From the NCBI GenBank assembly GCA_023441255.1, contig JAEZPW010000002.1:1-10848 (forward strand): a DNA stretch of 10,848 bases, in the 5' to 3' direction. The stretch is from Acidobacteriota bacterium (GTDB lineage: Bacteria > Acidobacteriota > Terriglobia > Terriglobales > Acidobacteriaceae). Below the pieces are notes generated by a model. The model was not told where the DNA came from. It saw only the letters and a list, made by a program, of their open reading frames with translations, and did not search any database. Positions 1-7,075 of the stretch are shown here, one piece after another. Every line of letters starts with the position of its first letter. The stretch's first letter is position 1. The position numbers were made by a program, and so were the translations under genes.

Positions 1-378
1 CTCATAGTCGATAACGACGAACAGCTGTTGATAAAGCTTGAGCATCTTCTCGAAGATGAGGGTCTTGAAACCACGACGACCTGGAGCGCGGCCGAGGCTC
101 TTGAACTCTCGAAAGGCACCGCGTTCGACGTGCTTGTAGCAGGCGACCGCCTGATGGACCTGAATTGCGAAGAACTGTTGCGTGAGCTTCAGCGTAACGG
201 TGCAACAACTCCGGTGCTTGTGATGGATTCGGCTATTTCCCAGGTGCCGTCAATCGCGTCTTATTTCTTATCGCTCGGCGCGGCAGGCACTGTACGCAGG
301 CGAAAGCTGGATGAGGTGCTGGAGCAGGTGAGGTCGCTGGCCGAATCCTCTGCCCGCCACGCTGCGAGGGCTGCATGA
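1..378 (+). CDS. Response-regulator receiver domain protein, 5' end missing, degenerate phosphorylation site
   Basis: The reading frame is open from the first base and codes for 125 residues to the TGA at 376-378, so the true start is outside the window. It begins with LIVDNDE, the first beta strand and acidic pair of a CheY-like receiver domain. A helix follows (about residues 10-20), then FDVLVAGDRLMDL at the place of the phospho-acceptor strand, PVLVMDS at the place of the Thr/Ser strand, and GAAGTVRRRK where the conserved Lys normally sits. Aligned by eye to the usual YDLVLLD pattern, the acceptor Asp is replaced by Gly with an Asp one residue later, and the switch Thr and Lys are also not canonical. 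The domain ends about 20 residues before the stop, so no output domain is attached at the C-terminus. It may be a single-domain regulator, or the C-terminal receiver of a longer protein. The next gene follows after 53 bp, consistent with cotranscription. Confidence 0.75.
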   Translation, partial: LIVDNDEQLLIKLEHLLEDEGLETTTTWSAAEALELSKGTAFDVLVAGDRLMDLNCEELLRELQRNGATTPVLVMDSAISQVPSIASYFLSLGAAGTVRRRKLDEVLEQVRSLAESSARHAARAA

Positions 379-420
379 GAAAGCGGCGGCGTGACCGTCG
401 CCAGGTCGCTGTCGCCAACT

Positions 421-425
421 AGAGG
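421..425 (+). promoter_or_regulatory. Ribosome binding site for the gene at 432
   Basis: AGAGG, followed by 6 bases and then ATG at 432. It is part of AGAGGTGAGG (421-430). The spacing is good and supports 432 as the start. Confidence 0.6.
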
Positions 426-431
426 TGAGGC

Positions 432-866
432 ATGCCTGTGCTGATTTTGGCGCTCGCGTCAGTGGTGGTGTTCGTAGGAACGCTCGTGCTGATCGCGTTC
501 GCCAACATGGCTGAAGAGCACCAGCTGAAGCGTTTGGACCTCAACATGCCAGGAGCGCCGTTCCGTGTGCTTTCAGTGTGCGACGCCTTCGAACCGGAAT
601 ATGCTGTGCTGTGGGACACCCAGGTACCGGCGCTCAAGACCATAGCCGCGGAAGGCAGCCGGGGACTGCCGCTCACACGGTTGCGCGAGCTTTATCGCTG
701 TTCTGCCAGGCGCTACCCTGAACTATATGACGGTTGCACCTTTCAGCAGTGGCTGACGTTTCTCGAAATTGCCGAATTGATCACCACCACCGAACACCGG
801 GCAGCGATAACCAAAGAGGGGATTGAGTTTCTGAAATACCGAGTTCCTACTCGGATGGCCGCGTGA
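432..866 (+). CDS. Membrane-anchored small protein of unknown function with a winged-helix-like C-terminus
   Basis: This is a 144-residue protein that I do not recognise as a named family. Residues 3-24 form one strongly hydrophobic segment with no lysine or arginine inside it, so it is probably an N-terminal membrane anchor with the rest exposed on one side. The soluble part (about 60-140) is predicted mainly helical by eye. It ends in a pattern of hydrophobic helix, polar turn and ITKEGIEFLKY that resembles the recognition-helix and wing region of winged-helix folds. This is a resemblance only, since no DNA-binding motif is diagnostic here. The start is set by the AGAGG site six bases upstream. 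It sits 53 bp after a receiver-domain gene and 104 bp before a PilZ gene on the same strand, so a signalling role is possible but unproven. Confidence 0.7.
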   Translation: MPVLILALASVVVFVGTLVLIAFANMAEEHQLKRLDLNMPGAPFRVLSVCDAFEPEYAVLWDTQVPALKTIAAEGSRGLPLTRLRELYRCSARRYPELYDGCTFQQWLTFLEIAELITTTEHRAAITKEGIEFLKYRVPTRMAA

Positions 867-934
867 CCGCGTATTTGGCAAGTGATCAGTCGTCCAACCT
901 ACCTTCGTAACCTCTGCCGGAGCTCCGATGCGTC

Positions 935-940
935 TACACT
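935..940 (+). promoter_or_regulatory. Possible -10 element upstream of the PilZ gene
   Basis: TACACT matches four of six positions of TATAAT and lies 30 bases before the ATG at 971. No good -35 element is visible at the usual distance, so this is a weak candidate. Cotranscription with the gene ending at 866 is the alternative. Confidence 0.2.
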
Positions 941-970
941 CTCCCTGTAATCCGTGCGGGCGAGACCTTC

Positions 971-1291
971 ATGAGCATAGCTGCGCGTTTCCCTGTCGAT
1001 GTTCGCGTCCAGGTGTTTGCCGGCGATAAAGCCTCGTTCGGCTGGAGCGAGGACCTGAGCACGAGCGGTGTCTCGGCGTATATCCCATGCGAGTTGGAAA
1101 TCGGACAGCACGTGAGAGTGCTGTTGCGGGCGCCGTTCAAAAGCGACGAACTGGAGGTGGGCGCAGTGGTGCGGAACCGCGCCGGTTTCCGGTACGGATT
1201 TGAGTTCCGCGACATCAGGCTCTCACAGCAGGATATGTTGGCCGAAATCTGCGAGACGCTCAAGAACCTCGAACACCTGCGGATCACGTAG
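971..1291 (+). CDS. PilZ-domain protein lacking the RxxxR motif
   Basis: This is a 106-residue single-domain protein of the PilZ type. Residues 28-33 read DLSTSG, an exact match to the (D/N)xSxxG motif that contacts cyclic di-GMP, and YGFEF at 75-79 matches the conserved GxxF-type strand. The basic RxxxR motif normally found just before the domain is not present: the N-terminus is MSIAARFPVDVRVQV, with arginines at 6 and 12. Extending the frame upstream to about 923 finds neither an RxxxR nor a start codon, so ATG at 971 is kept even though its Shine-Dalgarno match is poor. Known PilZ proteins bind cyclic di-GMP to control motility, adhesion or polysaccharide output, and family members without RxxxR often do not bind the nucleotide. 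It converges with the aldo/keto reductase gene, with a 14-bp gap. Confidence 0.8.
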   Translation: MSIAARFPVDVRVQVFAGDKASFGWSEDLSTSGVSAYIPCELEIGQHVRVLLRAPFKSDELEVGAVVRNRAGFRYGFEFRDIRLSQQDMLAEICETLKNLEHLRIT

Positions 1292-1295
1292 ACCG

Positions 1296-1319
1296 CGGCC
1301 CTCAATCATGCGGGGGCCG
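1296..1319. terminator. Stem-loop between convergent genes, possible bidirectional terminator
   Basis: CGGCCC (1296-1301) pairs with GGGCCG (1314-1319) across a 12-base loop. It sits between the PilZ stop codon and the end of the convergent reductase gene and overlaps the last codons of the latter. There is no T-run on either side, so termination is only suggested by position. Confidence 0.3.
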
Positions 1320-2355
1320 GTTGACCTTTCTCGCCACCGGGACCAAGCCATTGCGGGTTGTGGTGTGTACCGTCAAAGTAGTGCGTTGATTTGTACTTCT
1401 CCAATTGCCCGTTCTTCGCCAGTTGAGCGGTCTTCGAAAGAAGTGCGGCGACCTGCTCGTTCGTGAGCGGCTTGAACTCGTATGCGGCCCGCAAGGCCTG
1501 CTTCAGGACGTCCTCGGAGTCGATTCCGGTTATCACAACAGATGTGGGCAGGTTCATCGCATAGTGCAGACACTCGGGGGCGGTTATAGCCTTGGTCTGC
1601 ACGATGAAGTTGCTGCCCAGAGGCTTCATGCCGAGAATGCCGATTTCCTCCTTCACGGCGACGGGAACGACCTGTTGCGCAAAACTGTCGTAATGGGCGT
1701 CCATCACGTTCAACGGCATCTGCACGGTATCAAAGTGGAAGTTGTGCTGGCGCGCTACATCGAGCATGTGACGATGGATCTTCGGGTCCTTATGGCCGGT
1801 GAAGCCGATGAAGCGGACTTTGCCGGCTTTTTGCGCGGCGAGCATGGCTTCCATGGCCCCGCCTTTGGCGAATATGCGCTCCGGGTCATTCATTCGTATG
1901 ACCTCGTGAAACTGCATCAGGTCCACGTGGTCGGTCTTCAGACGCTTTAGTGATTCATTGATCTGTTGCTCGGCTGTTTTCGCATCGCGGCCGTCTATCT
2001 TCGACATGAGGAAGACCTTGTTGCGATAGCCACCCTGAAGGGCGTCGCCCATGCGCTTCTCGCTGGTGCCGTCGTGGTAGTCCCAGCAATTGTCGAAAAA
2101 GGTGATGCCGCCGTCGATAGCGCCGTGCATGATGCGGGTCGCCTGGTCGTCCGTAAGGTCCTTGCCACCGATGTGCGATCCACCAAGCCCCACTATGGAA
2201 ACCTTCTCGCCGGTGCGCCCGAGCGGGCGGTACTGCATCTCGCCATTCCTGGCCGAAGCGCTGTTCTGTGCCGATCCGAAAACGGATTCGAACGTAAGGA
2301 GGCCAGCAGCAAGGCCGGAGAACCTCATGAAGTCGCGACGAGTGTGTTCGGTCAT
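1306..2355 (-). CDS. Tat-exported aldo/keto reductase
   Basis: This is a 349-residue NAD(P)H-dependent oxidoreductase of the aldo/keto reductase superfamily. It opens with MTEHTRRDFMRFSG followed by a short hydrophobic stretch, a good twin-arginine signal (consensus S/T-R-R-x-F-L-K), so the folded protein with its cofactor is probably exported. The reductase domain starts near residue 42 with RPLGRTGEKVSIVGLGGS. The catalytic tetrad is visible: Asp88 and Tyr93 in FFDNCWDY, Lys119 in LMSK, His150 in MQFHE. GMKPLGS (about 242-248) and GIDSEDVLKQ (about 277-286) are the usual cofactor-phosphate-binding segments. The frame continues upstream to 2700, but that part is antisense to the M13 gene and lacks family similarity. 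The Tat motif and the family's N-terminus fix the start at 2355. No Shine-Dalgarno sequence is visible. The substrate cannot be told. Similar Tat-type reductases are frequent in Acidobacteriota. It is transcribed divergently from the M13 peptidase gene. Confidence 0.9.
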   Translation of the reverse strand: MTEHTRRDFMRFSGLAAGLLTFESVFGSAQNSASARNGEMQYRPLGRTGEKVSIVGLGGSHIGGKDLTDDQATRIMHGAIDGGITFFDNCWDYHDGTSEKRMGDALQGGYRNKVFLMSKIDGRDAKTAEQQINESLKRLKTDHVDLMQFHEVIRMNDPERIFAKGGAMEAMLAAQKAGKVRFIGFTGHKDPKIHRHMLDVARQHNFHFDTVQMPLNVMDAHYDSFAQQVVPVAVKEEIGILGMKPLGSNFIVQTKAITAPECLHYAMNLPTSVVITGIDSEDVLKQALRAAYEFKPLTNEQVAALLSKTAQLAKNGQLEKYKSTHYFDGTHHNPQWLGPGGEKGQPAPA

Positions 2356-2405
2356 GCGAATGGTGACGTGTAGCGAAGCGCAAGAGTTGTCCGTCCGGAG
2401 GCCAG

Positions 2406-2435
2406 TTGGGCTTCGCACTGCCACTCGTGTAAACT
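2406..2435 (+). promoter_or_regulatory. Candidate sigma70-type promoter for the M13 peptidase gene
   Basis: TTGGGC (2406-2411), an 18-base spacer and TAAACT (2430-2435) lie 27 bases upstream of the ATG in the divergent intergenic region. Each box matches about four of six consensus positions. Confidence 0.4.
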
Positions 2436-2451
2436 GACCGGCATCTTTGAT

Positions 2452-2455
2452 GGAG
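2452..2455 (+). promoter_or_regulatory. Ribosome binding site deciding the M13 peptidase start
   Basis: GGAG is followed by six bases and then ATG at 2462. The alternative starts at 2447 (TTG) and 2450 (ATG) have no such site, and starting at 2462 leaves a compact signal peptide. Confidence 0.7.
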
Positions 2456-2461
2456 CGTGAA

Positions 2462-4630
2462 ATGAGGAAACTCCTGTGCTCGGCAGTGGTGGCTTTTGCA
2501 TTCGCGGCGACGTGCCAGCCGGCTTGGACGCAAACAGCGGGGCAGCCGTCTTCAGCCCCGGACAAGCCTGTGCAGTTGAAACCCGGAGTGCCTAACGCAC
2601 CTGAGCCGCCGAAGGACTCACAACCGGCGCCCGGGAAAAAGGAGCGCCCGCTCAGCGAACTGCCGTATACCCCGAGTCTGGACCTGAAGTCCATGGACAA
2701 AACCGCAGACCCTTGCGTCGATTTCTACCAGTACGTTTGCGGAGGGTGGAAGAAGAACAATCCGATTCCGCCGGATGAGGCCTCGTGGAGCGTTTACGGC
2801 AAGCTGGAGAACGAGAACGCGCAATTCTTGTGGGGAATCCTCGAAGACGCAGCCAAGCCGAATCCCAACCGTACGGACGTGCAGCAGAAGATCGGCGACT
2901 ACTTCGCCGCGTGCATGGATACGAGCGCAGTCGATAAGGCCGGAATGACGCCGATCAAGCCTACGCTGGACGAGATCGACGCGCTGAAATCGGTGAGCGA
3001 TGTGCCGGCTTTCCTCGCGCGGGCTCACAGGCGTGCCAGTGGCTATCACGGCGGCAGCATGATGTTTTACTTCACGGCGGACCAGGACTTCGGAGATGCG
3101 ACGAAGGTGATCGCGTTTGCGTTGGGCGGAGGCTTGGGCCTGCCGGATCGCGACTACTATCTGAAGACCGATCCCAAGTCGGTGGAACTGCGGCAGAAGT
3201 ACCTGGCCCATGTGGAGAAGATGTTCACGCTGCTGGGCGACAAGCCGGAGGCCGCGGCACAAGCAGCCAAGACCGTGATGGACATTGAGACGGCACTGGC
3301 CAAGGCTTCGCTGACGCGGGTGCAGAAGCGCGATCCTTACAACCTGTATCACGTGATGAAGGTTGCCGATCTGCAGAAGCTTACGCCTGAATTCAACTGG
3401 CAGACGTACCTGGACGCAAGCGGGGTTCGCGACGTGTCGCAGTTGAATGTGACGGAGCCGGAGTTCTTCAAGGCGCTTGACCAGGAATTGAAGTCACGCC
3501 CACTGGCGGACTGGAAGGCGTACCTGAGGTGGCACACGGTGCGGGCCAAGGCGCCGTACCTGTCGAAGCCCTTTGTGGATGCGAATTTCGACTTTTACTC
3601 GAGGACTCTGCGCGGAGTGACGGAGCAGCAGCCACGCTGGAAGAAGTGCGTGGCCTGGGTAGATCGAGACCTGGGAGAGGCCCTGGGGCAGGAGTTCGTG
3701 CGCCGCACCTTCACGCCTGAAACCAAGGCCAAGACGCAGCGGATGACAAAGCAGGTCGAAGATGCGATGGAAGAGGACATCAAGAGCCTGCCGTGGATGG
3801 GTGACGAGACAAAGAAACAGGCGCTCGAGAAGCTGCACGGAATTCGCAACAAGATCGGATATCCGGACAAGTGGCGCGATTACAGCAGCGTTGAGGTGAA
3901 GCGGGACGACTTCTTCGGAAACGTGGAGCGCTCGGCTACTTTCGAGAGCCACCGGGAGCTGGCGAAGATCGGCAAACCACTTGACCGCGGCGAGTGGGGC
4001 ATGACGCCTCCCACGGTGAACGCCTACTACAACCCGCAGATGAACGACATTAATTTCCCGGCCGGAGTTTTGCAGCCTCCGTTGTATGACCCGAAGATGG
4101 ATGATGCGCCGAATTACGGCAACACGGGCGCAACCATCGGGCACGAGCTGACCCACGGCTTCGACGACGAAGGGCGACAGTTCGATGCCAGCGGCAACCT
4201 GCACGACTGGTGGACCAAGCAGGACGCCGCCGCCTTCAATGAGCGCGTACAGTGCGTGAAGGACCAGTACAAGCAGTACGTCGTCGTGGATGATATCCAC
4301 ATCAACAGCGACCTGACCGCGGGTGAGGACGTTGCCGACCTTGGCGGAACGCTGCTCGGCTTCATCGCGTGGAAGAAGGAAGTGGAAGGCAAGAGCCTGA
4401 CCGACAAGGACGGCTTCACGCCTGATCAGCGCTTCTTCATCGGCATGGGACAGTGGGCGTGCGAGAACGATCGTCCGGAGAACCTGCGGGTACACGCAGC
4501 GACGGACCCACACTCACCCGGCAAGTACAGGATCAATGGCGTCGTTTCCAACATGCCGGAGTTCCACAGGGCGTTCAACTGCAAGCCCGGACAACCTATG
4601 TATCGCGAAAACGCCTGCAGGGTTTGGTAA
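2462..4630 (+). CDS. Secreted M13-family zinc metallopeptidase (neprilysin/PepO type)
   Basis: This 722-residue protein belongs to peptidase family M13, which cleaves oligopeptides on the N-terminal side of hydrophobic residues. Residues 1 to about 24 form a Sec signal peptide (MRKLL, then an Ala/Val/Phe core), followed by a Pro-rich linker to about residue 65. The N-terminal family signature CVDFYQYVCGGW begins at residue 85. The substrate-binding NAYY is at 520-523, followed by INFPAGVLQPP. The zinc motif HELTH has His561, Glu562 and His565, and the third ligand Glu622 lies in GEDVADLGG with Asp626. DPHSPGKYR carries His684 and Arg690, equivalent to the substrate-binding His and Arg of neprilysin. 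The protein ends in CRVW, the typical M13 C-terminus. Length is normal for the family and no key residue is missing. It has its own candidate promoter and a strong terminator, so it is probably monocistronic. The S9 peptidase downstream is a likely functional partner in extracytoplasmic peptide degradation. Confidence 0.96.
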   Translation: MRKLLCSAVVAFAFAATCQPAWTQTAGQPSSAPDKPVQLKPGVPNAPEPPKDSQPAPGKKERPLSELPYTPSLDLKSMDKTADPCVDFYQYVCGGWKKNNPIPPDEASWSVYGKLENENAQFLWGILEDAAKPNPNRTDVQQKIGDYFAACMDTSAVDKAGMTPIKPTLDEIDALKSVSDVPAFLARAHRRASGYHGGSMMFYFTADQDFGDATKVIAFALGGGLGLPDRDYYLKTDPKSVELRQKYLAHVEKMFTLLGDKPEAAAQAAKTVMDIETALAKASLTRVQKRDPYNLYHVMKVADLQKLTPEFNWQTYLDASGVRDVSQLNVTEPEFFKALDQELKSRPLADWKAYLRWHTVRAKAPYLSKPFVDANFDFYSRTLRGVTEQQPRWKKCVAWVDRDLGEALGQEFVRRTFTPETKAKTQRMTKQVEDAMEEDIKSLPWMGDETKKQALEKLHGIRNKIGYPDKWRDYSSVEVKRDDFFGNVERSATFESHRELAKIGKPLDRGEWGMTPPTVNAYYNPQMNDINFPAGVLQPPLYDPKMDDAPNYGNTGATIGHELTHGFDDEGRQFDASGNLHDWWTKQDAAAFNERVQCVKDQYKQYVVVDDIHINSDLTAGEDVADLGGTLLGFIAWKKEVEGKSLTDKDGFTPDQRFFIGMGQWACENDRPENLRVHAATDPHSPGKYRINGVVSNMPEFHRAFNCKPGQPMYRENACRVW

Positions 4631-4668
4631 AGAACGGAATACGGCAGAGGCAGAGCGTAACTGGAGAC

Positions 4669-4700
4669 GAGCGGCGGATACACCTGCCGCTCTCTTTTTT
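4669..4700 (+). terminator. Rho-independent terminator after the M13 gene
   Basis: GAGCGGC (4669-4675) pairs perfectly with GCCGCTC (4686-4692) over a 10-base loop, followed by TCTTTTTT. It lies 39 bases after the stop codon. Confidence 0.85.
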
Positions 4701-4753
4701 GCTCACAGCTGTCTCTGAAGATGCAAGGGGCGCCCGGGAGCCCGCGTGTACAT

Positions 4754-4783
4754 TTGTCTTCTCTTGACCCGGGGACGTAAAAT
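4754..4783 (+). promoter_or_regulatory. Candidate promoter for the S9 peptidase gene
   Basis: TTGTCT (4754-4759), an 18-base spacer and TAAAAT (4778-4783, five of six matches to TATAAT). Spacing is the same as in the candidate promoter of the M13 gene. TTGACC at 4764-4769 looks like a better -35 box but is only 8 bases from the -10. Confidence 0.45.
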
Positions 4784-4788
4784 CGGGC

Positions 4789-4802
4789 CTCTCGCGCGAG
4801 AG
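4789..4802. promoter_or_regulatory. Perfect 14-bp palindrome at the predicted S9 transcription start
   Basis: CTCTCGCGCGAGAG is its own reverse complement. It begins six bases after the candidate -10 box, where a repressor would block initiation. It could equally form a short hairpin at the 5' end of the mRNA. No regulator is recognisable. Confidence 0.35.
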
Positions 4803-4852
4803 CAGCGGGAATTGCTTGAGCTCGAATACTCATTTTTGGGGTGAATGAGGAT

Positions 4853-7066
4853 ATGCAGAAAACCAGAGCGGGCCGTCTTGTGCTTTGCCTGGCGGTATTG
4901 GGATTGTATTTGCCGACGTGGGCGCAGCAGGCGGAACAGAAGCCACGCATCACTACGGACGAGTTCTTCAATTTTGTGCAATACACGCAGGCCGACATTT
5001 CTCCGGACGGCAAAGCCGTCGTCATCGGCACCGAGCGCGCAGATTGGAATCAGGAACGATTCCGCAAGGACCTGTGGCTTTGGCGTGACGGCGTCGGGAT
5101 CACGCTTCTGACAGCTTCCGGGCACGACTCCGACGCGCAATGGTCCCCCGATGGCAAATGGATCGCCTTCATATCGGATCGCGAGATGCCGGGCGGCGTG
5201 GAGGTGGAAGAGGGAGAGCAGGTTCCGCAAGAGCAGGTCAAGCCGGAACAGAAGCCCAAGCCGGCGCCGCCGAAAGGACGCGACGGAGACGACGAGGAGA
5301 AGAAGGAAAAGAACGTCGCACACGTTTATGTGATCTCGACGCTCGGTGGCGAGGCTCTGCCGGTCACACGCGGAATGGAGGAAGTACACGCTTTTGCGTG
5401 GTCACCGGATTCGAAGTCGATCTACTTCGCCACTCGCACTCCATGGACCAAGGCTAAGCGCGACCAATACAAGAAGGAATGGAAAGACACCGTCCGGTAC
5501 CGCGAACAGGAACGCGGAGACGTGATCGCGAAGATTTCGCTGGCGGATGCCATATCGCGGGCCGCGGCGCTCGGCGGCGAGGCGGCGAAACCGAAAACGA
5601 AAGAACAGAAAAAGGAAGAAGAGACAGCCGAAACTCCAGGTGCCGTCGTTGTGACCAGCACGCCGTGGCGAGTGCAGGACCTCAAAGCTTCGCCGGACGG
5701 GACGAAACTGGCCTTCGTCAGCGATGCCATCTCACAGCGGGTTGAGAGCGTTAAGGCCTACGAACTTTATGTCGTCGATGCGAACGGCGGACAACCGAGA
5801 CAGCTGACCAACAACAACGCGCTTGAGCAGCAGGTGCATTGGACGCCGGACAGCAAGGACATCGTGTTCTACATCCAGATGGGCTCGGCGGAAGGGCCGT
5901 ACGAAGACGTGCAGCCGCGCGTTTATTCGGTGAACGTTGCTACCGGAGCACTTCAGCGCTGGGCCAAAAACTTCAATCGCACCATTGCGGACTGGGAACT
6001 TGCGGGCGATGGATCGCTGGTGAGTGCGGGGCGCGTCGGGACGGAAGTGCAGTTGTATACGGCCAAGAACGCGACATCCGATCTGTGGAAGGCAGATGGA
6101 TGGCCGGGCACTTACGAGAAAGTCTCGGTAGCCAAGAACTCGCCGCGGATCGCGTTCATCTGGTCGGCAGTCGACAAACCTACCGAGGTCTACGTTGCCG
6201 AGGGGCTAGATTCGTTGCAACAGGCCAAGAAGATCACGTCGTTGAATGAAGTTTTCACAAACCGGGCGCTGCCGACCGGGAGGCCCTATCAGTGGAAGAC
6301 GGACGACCGTACCGTCGAGGGCATGCTGATCTACCCGCCGGGCAAGGAGAATGCAAAGAACCTGCGAACGTTCATCCTCATTCATGGTGGTCCGGGAGAC
6401 GCCGACGGCAACAACTTTGGTGCCAACTGGTACGACTGGGCCATTCTCGCGGCGAGTAACGACTGGCTGGTGTTCAGGCCCAACTATCGCGGATCGACCG
6501 GCTATGGCGACAACTTCATGCGCGAGATTGCGCCGAACCTGGTGTCGCGTCCCGGCAAGGACATTCTCGACGGGCTCGCGGCGCTGATCAAAGACGGGAT
6601 TGTGGATCCGAAGCAGGTGACCATCGGCGGATACAGCTATGGCGGTTACATGACCAACTGGCTGATCACCCAGCACAACTTCAACGCGGCTGTCACTGGT
6701 GCCGGCGCGGTTGAACACGCCGCAAACTGGGGCAATGACGACCTGACCTTCGATGACGCCTGGTATCTCGGCGGAACGCCCTGGTCAGCTCCGCAGCAGT
6801 ATGCCAAGGAAGCGGCGCTGTTGCAGATAGACAAGGTAAAGACGCCAACGCACATGGTAGCGGGCGCCGACGACATTCGGGTAAGCGTGCTGGAGAGCTA
6901 CCTCATGGAACGGGCTCTGCACACCCTTGGCGTGCCGTCCTCGCTGCTCGTCTTTCCGGGTGAAGGACATCCGCTGGCCAAGAATCCCTGGCACGGAAAA
7001 ATCAAGGTTCGCGAAGAACTCAAGTGGCTGGAGAAGTATGGCGGCGCAAGTAAGAGCGCCGATTGA
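4853..7066 (+). CDS. Secreted S9-family serine peptidase (prolyl oligopeptidase / acylaminoacyl-peptidase type)
   Basis: This is a 737-residue two-domain peptidase. Residues 1-24 are a Sec signal peptide ending TWA before QQ. The N-terminal part (about 40-460) is a beta-propeller of TolB/WD40-like repeats, seen as SPDGK-type motifs near residues 50, 97, 183, 280 and 330. It is interrupted by two highly charged Lys/Glu/Pro-rich stretches (about 115-155 and 240-262). The C-terminal alpha/beta-hydrolase domain has HGGPG (511-515) for the oxyanion hole, NYRGSTGYG, the nucleophile Ser595 in GYSYGGY, the acid Asp673 or Asp674 in GADDIRV, and His706 in GEGH. The family cuts short peptides that can enter the propeller. 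The start is uncertain: a GTG at 4841 would add four residues, but ATG at 4853 gives a standard signal peptide. It follows the M13 gene but is separated from it by a terminator and has its own promoter-like sequence. Confidence 0.93.
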   Translation: MQKTRAGRLVLCLAVLGLYLPTWAQQAEQKPRITTDEFFNFVQYTQADISPDGKAVVIGTERADWNQERFRKDLWLWRDGVGITLLTASGHDSDAQWSPDGKWIAFISDREMPGGVEVEEGEQVPQEQVKPEQKPKPAPPKGRDGDDEEKKEKNVAHVYVISTLGGEALPVTRGMEEVHAFAWSPDSKSIYFATRTPWTKAKRDQYKKEWKDTVRYREQERGDVIAKISLADAISRAAALGGEAAKPKTKEQKKEEETAETPGAVVVTSTPWRVQDLKASPDGTKLAFVSDAISQRVESVKAYELYVVDANGGQPRQLTNNNALEQQVHWTPDSKDIVFYIQMGSAEGPYEDVQPRVYSVNVATGALQRWAKNFNRTIADWELAGDGSLVSAGRVGTEVQLYTAKNATSDLWKADGWPGTYEKVSVAKNSPRIAFIWSAVDKPTEVYVAEGLDSLQQAKKITSLNEVFTNRALPTGRPYQWKTDDRTVEGMLIYPPGKENAKNLRTFILIHGGPGDADGNNFGANWYDWAILAASNDWLVFRPNYRGSTGYGDNFMREIAPNLVSRPGKDILDGLAALIKDGIVDPKQVTIGGYSYGGYMTNWLITQHNFNAAVTGAGAVEHAANWGNDDLTFDDAWYLGGTPWSAPQQYAKEAALLQIDKVKTPTHMVAGADDIRVSVLESYLMERALHTLGVPSSLLVFPGEGHPLAKNPWHGKIKVREELKWLEKYGGASKSAD

Positions 7067-7075
7067 GTCTTGCAT

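Noticed and set aside
2356..2400. A promoter for the aldo/keto reductase with CTACAC close to the ATG.
   Set aside because: No -35 element lies at 16-18 bases from it, so I do not list it.
2356..2700. Upstream extension of the aldo/keto reductase frame by 115 codons.
   Set aside because: It is antisense to the M13 gene and its promoter region, carries no family similarity, and would bury the Tat signal inside the protein.
3494..4513. Long minus-strand open frame of 339 codons inside the M13 gene, and similar ones at 2618-3352 and 7293-8126.
   Set aside because: These are antisense shadows of GC-rich coding sequence. The opposite strand carries complete, motif-verified proteins.
4764..4783. 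TTGACC and TAAAAT as a promoter pair.
   Set aside because: The boxes are only 8 bases apart, too close for a sigma70 promoter. TTGTCT at 4754 is used instead.
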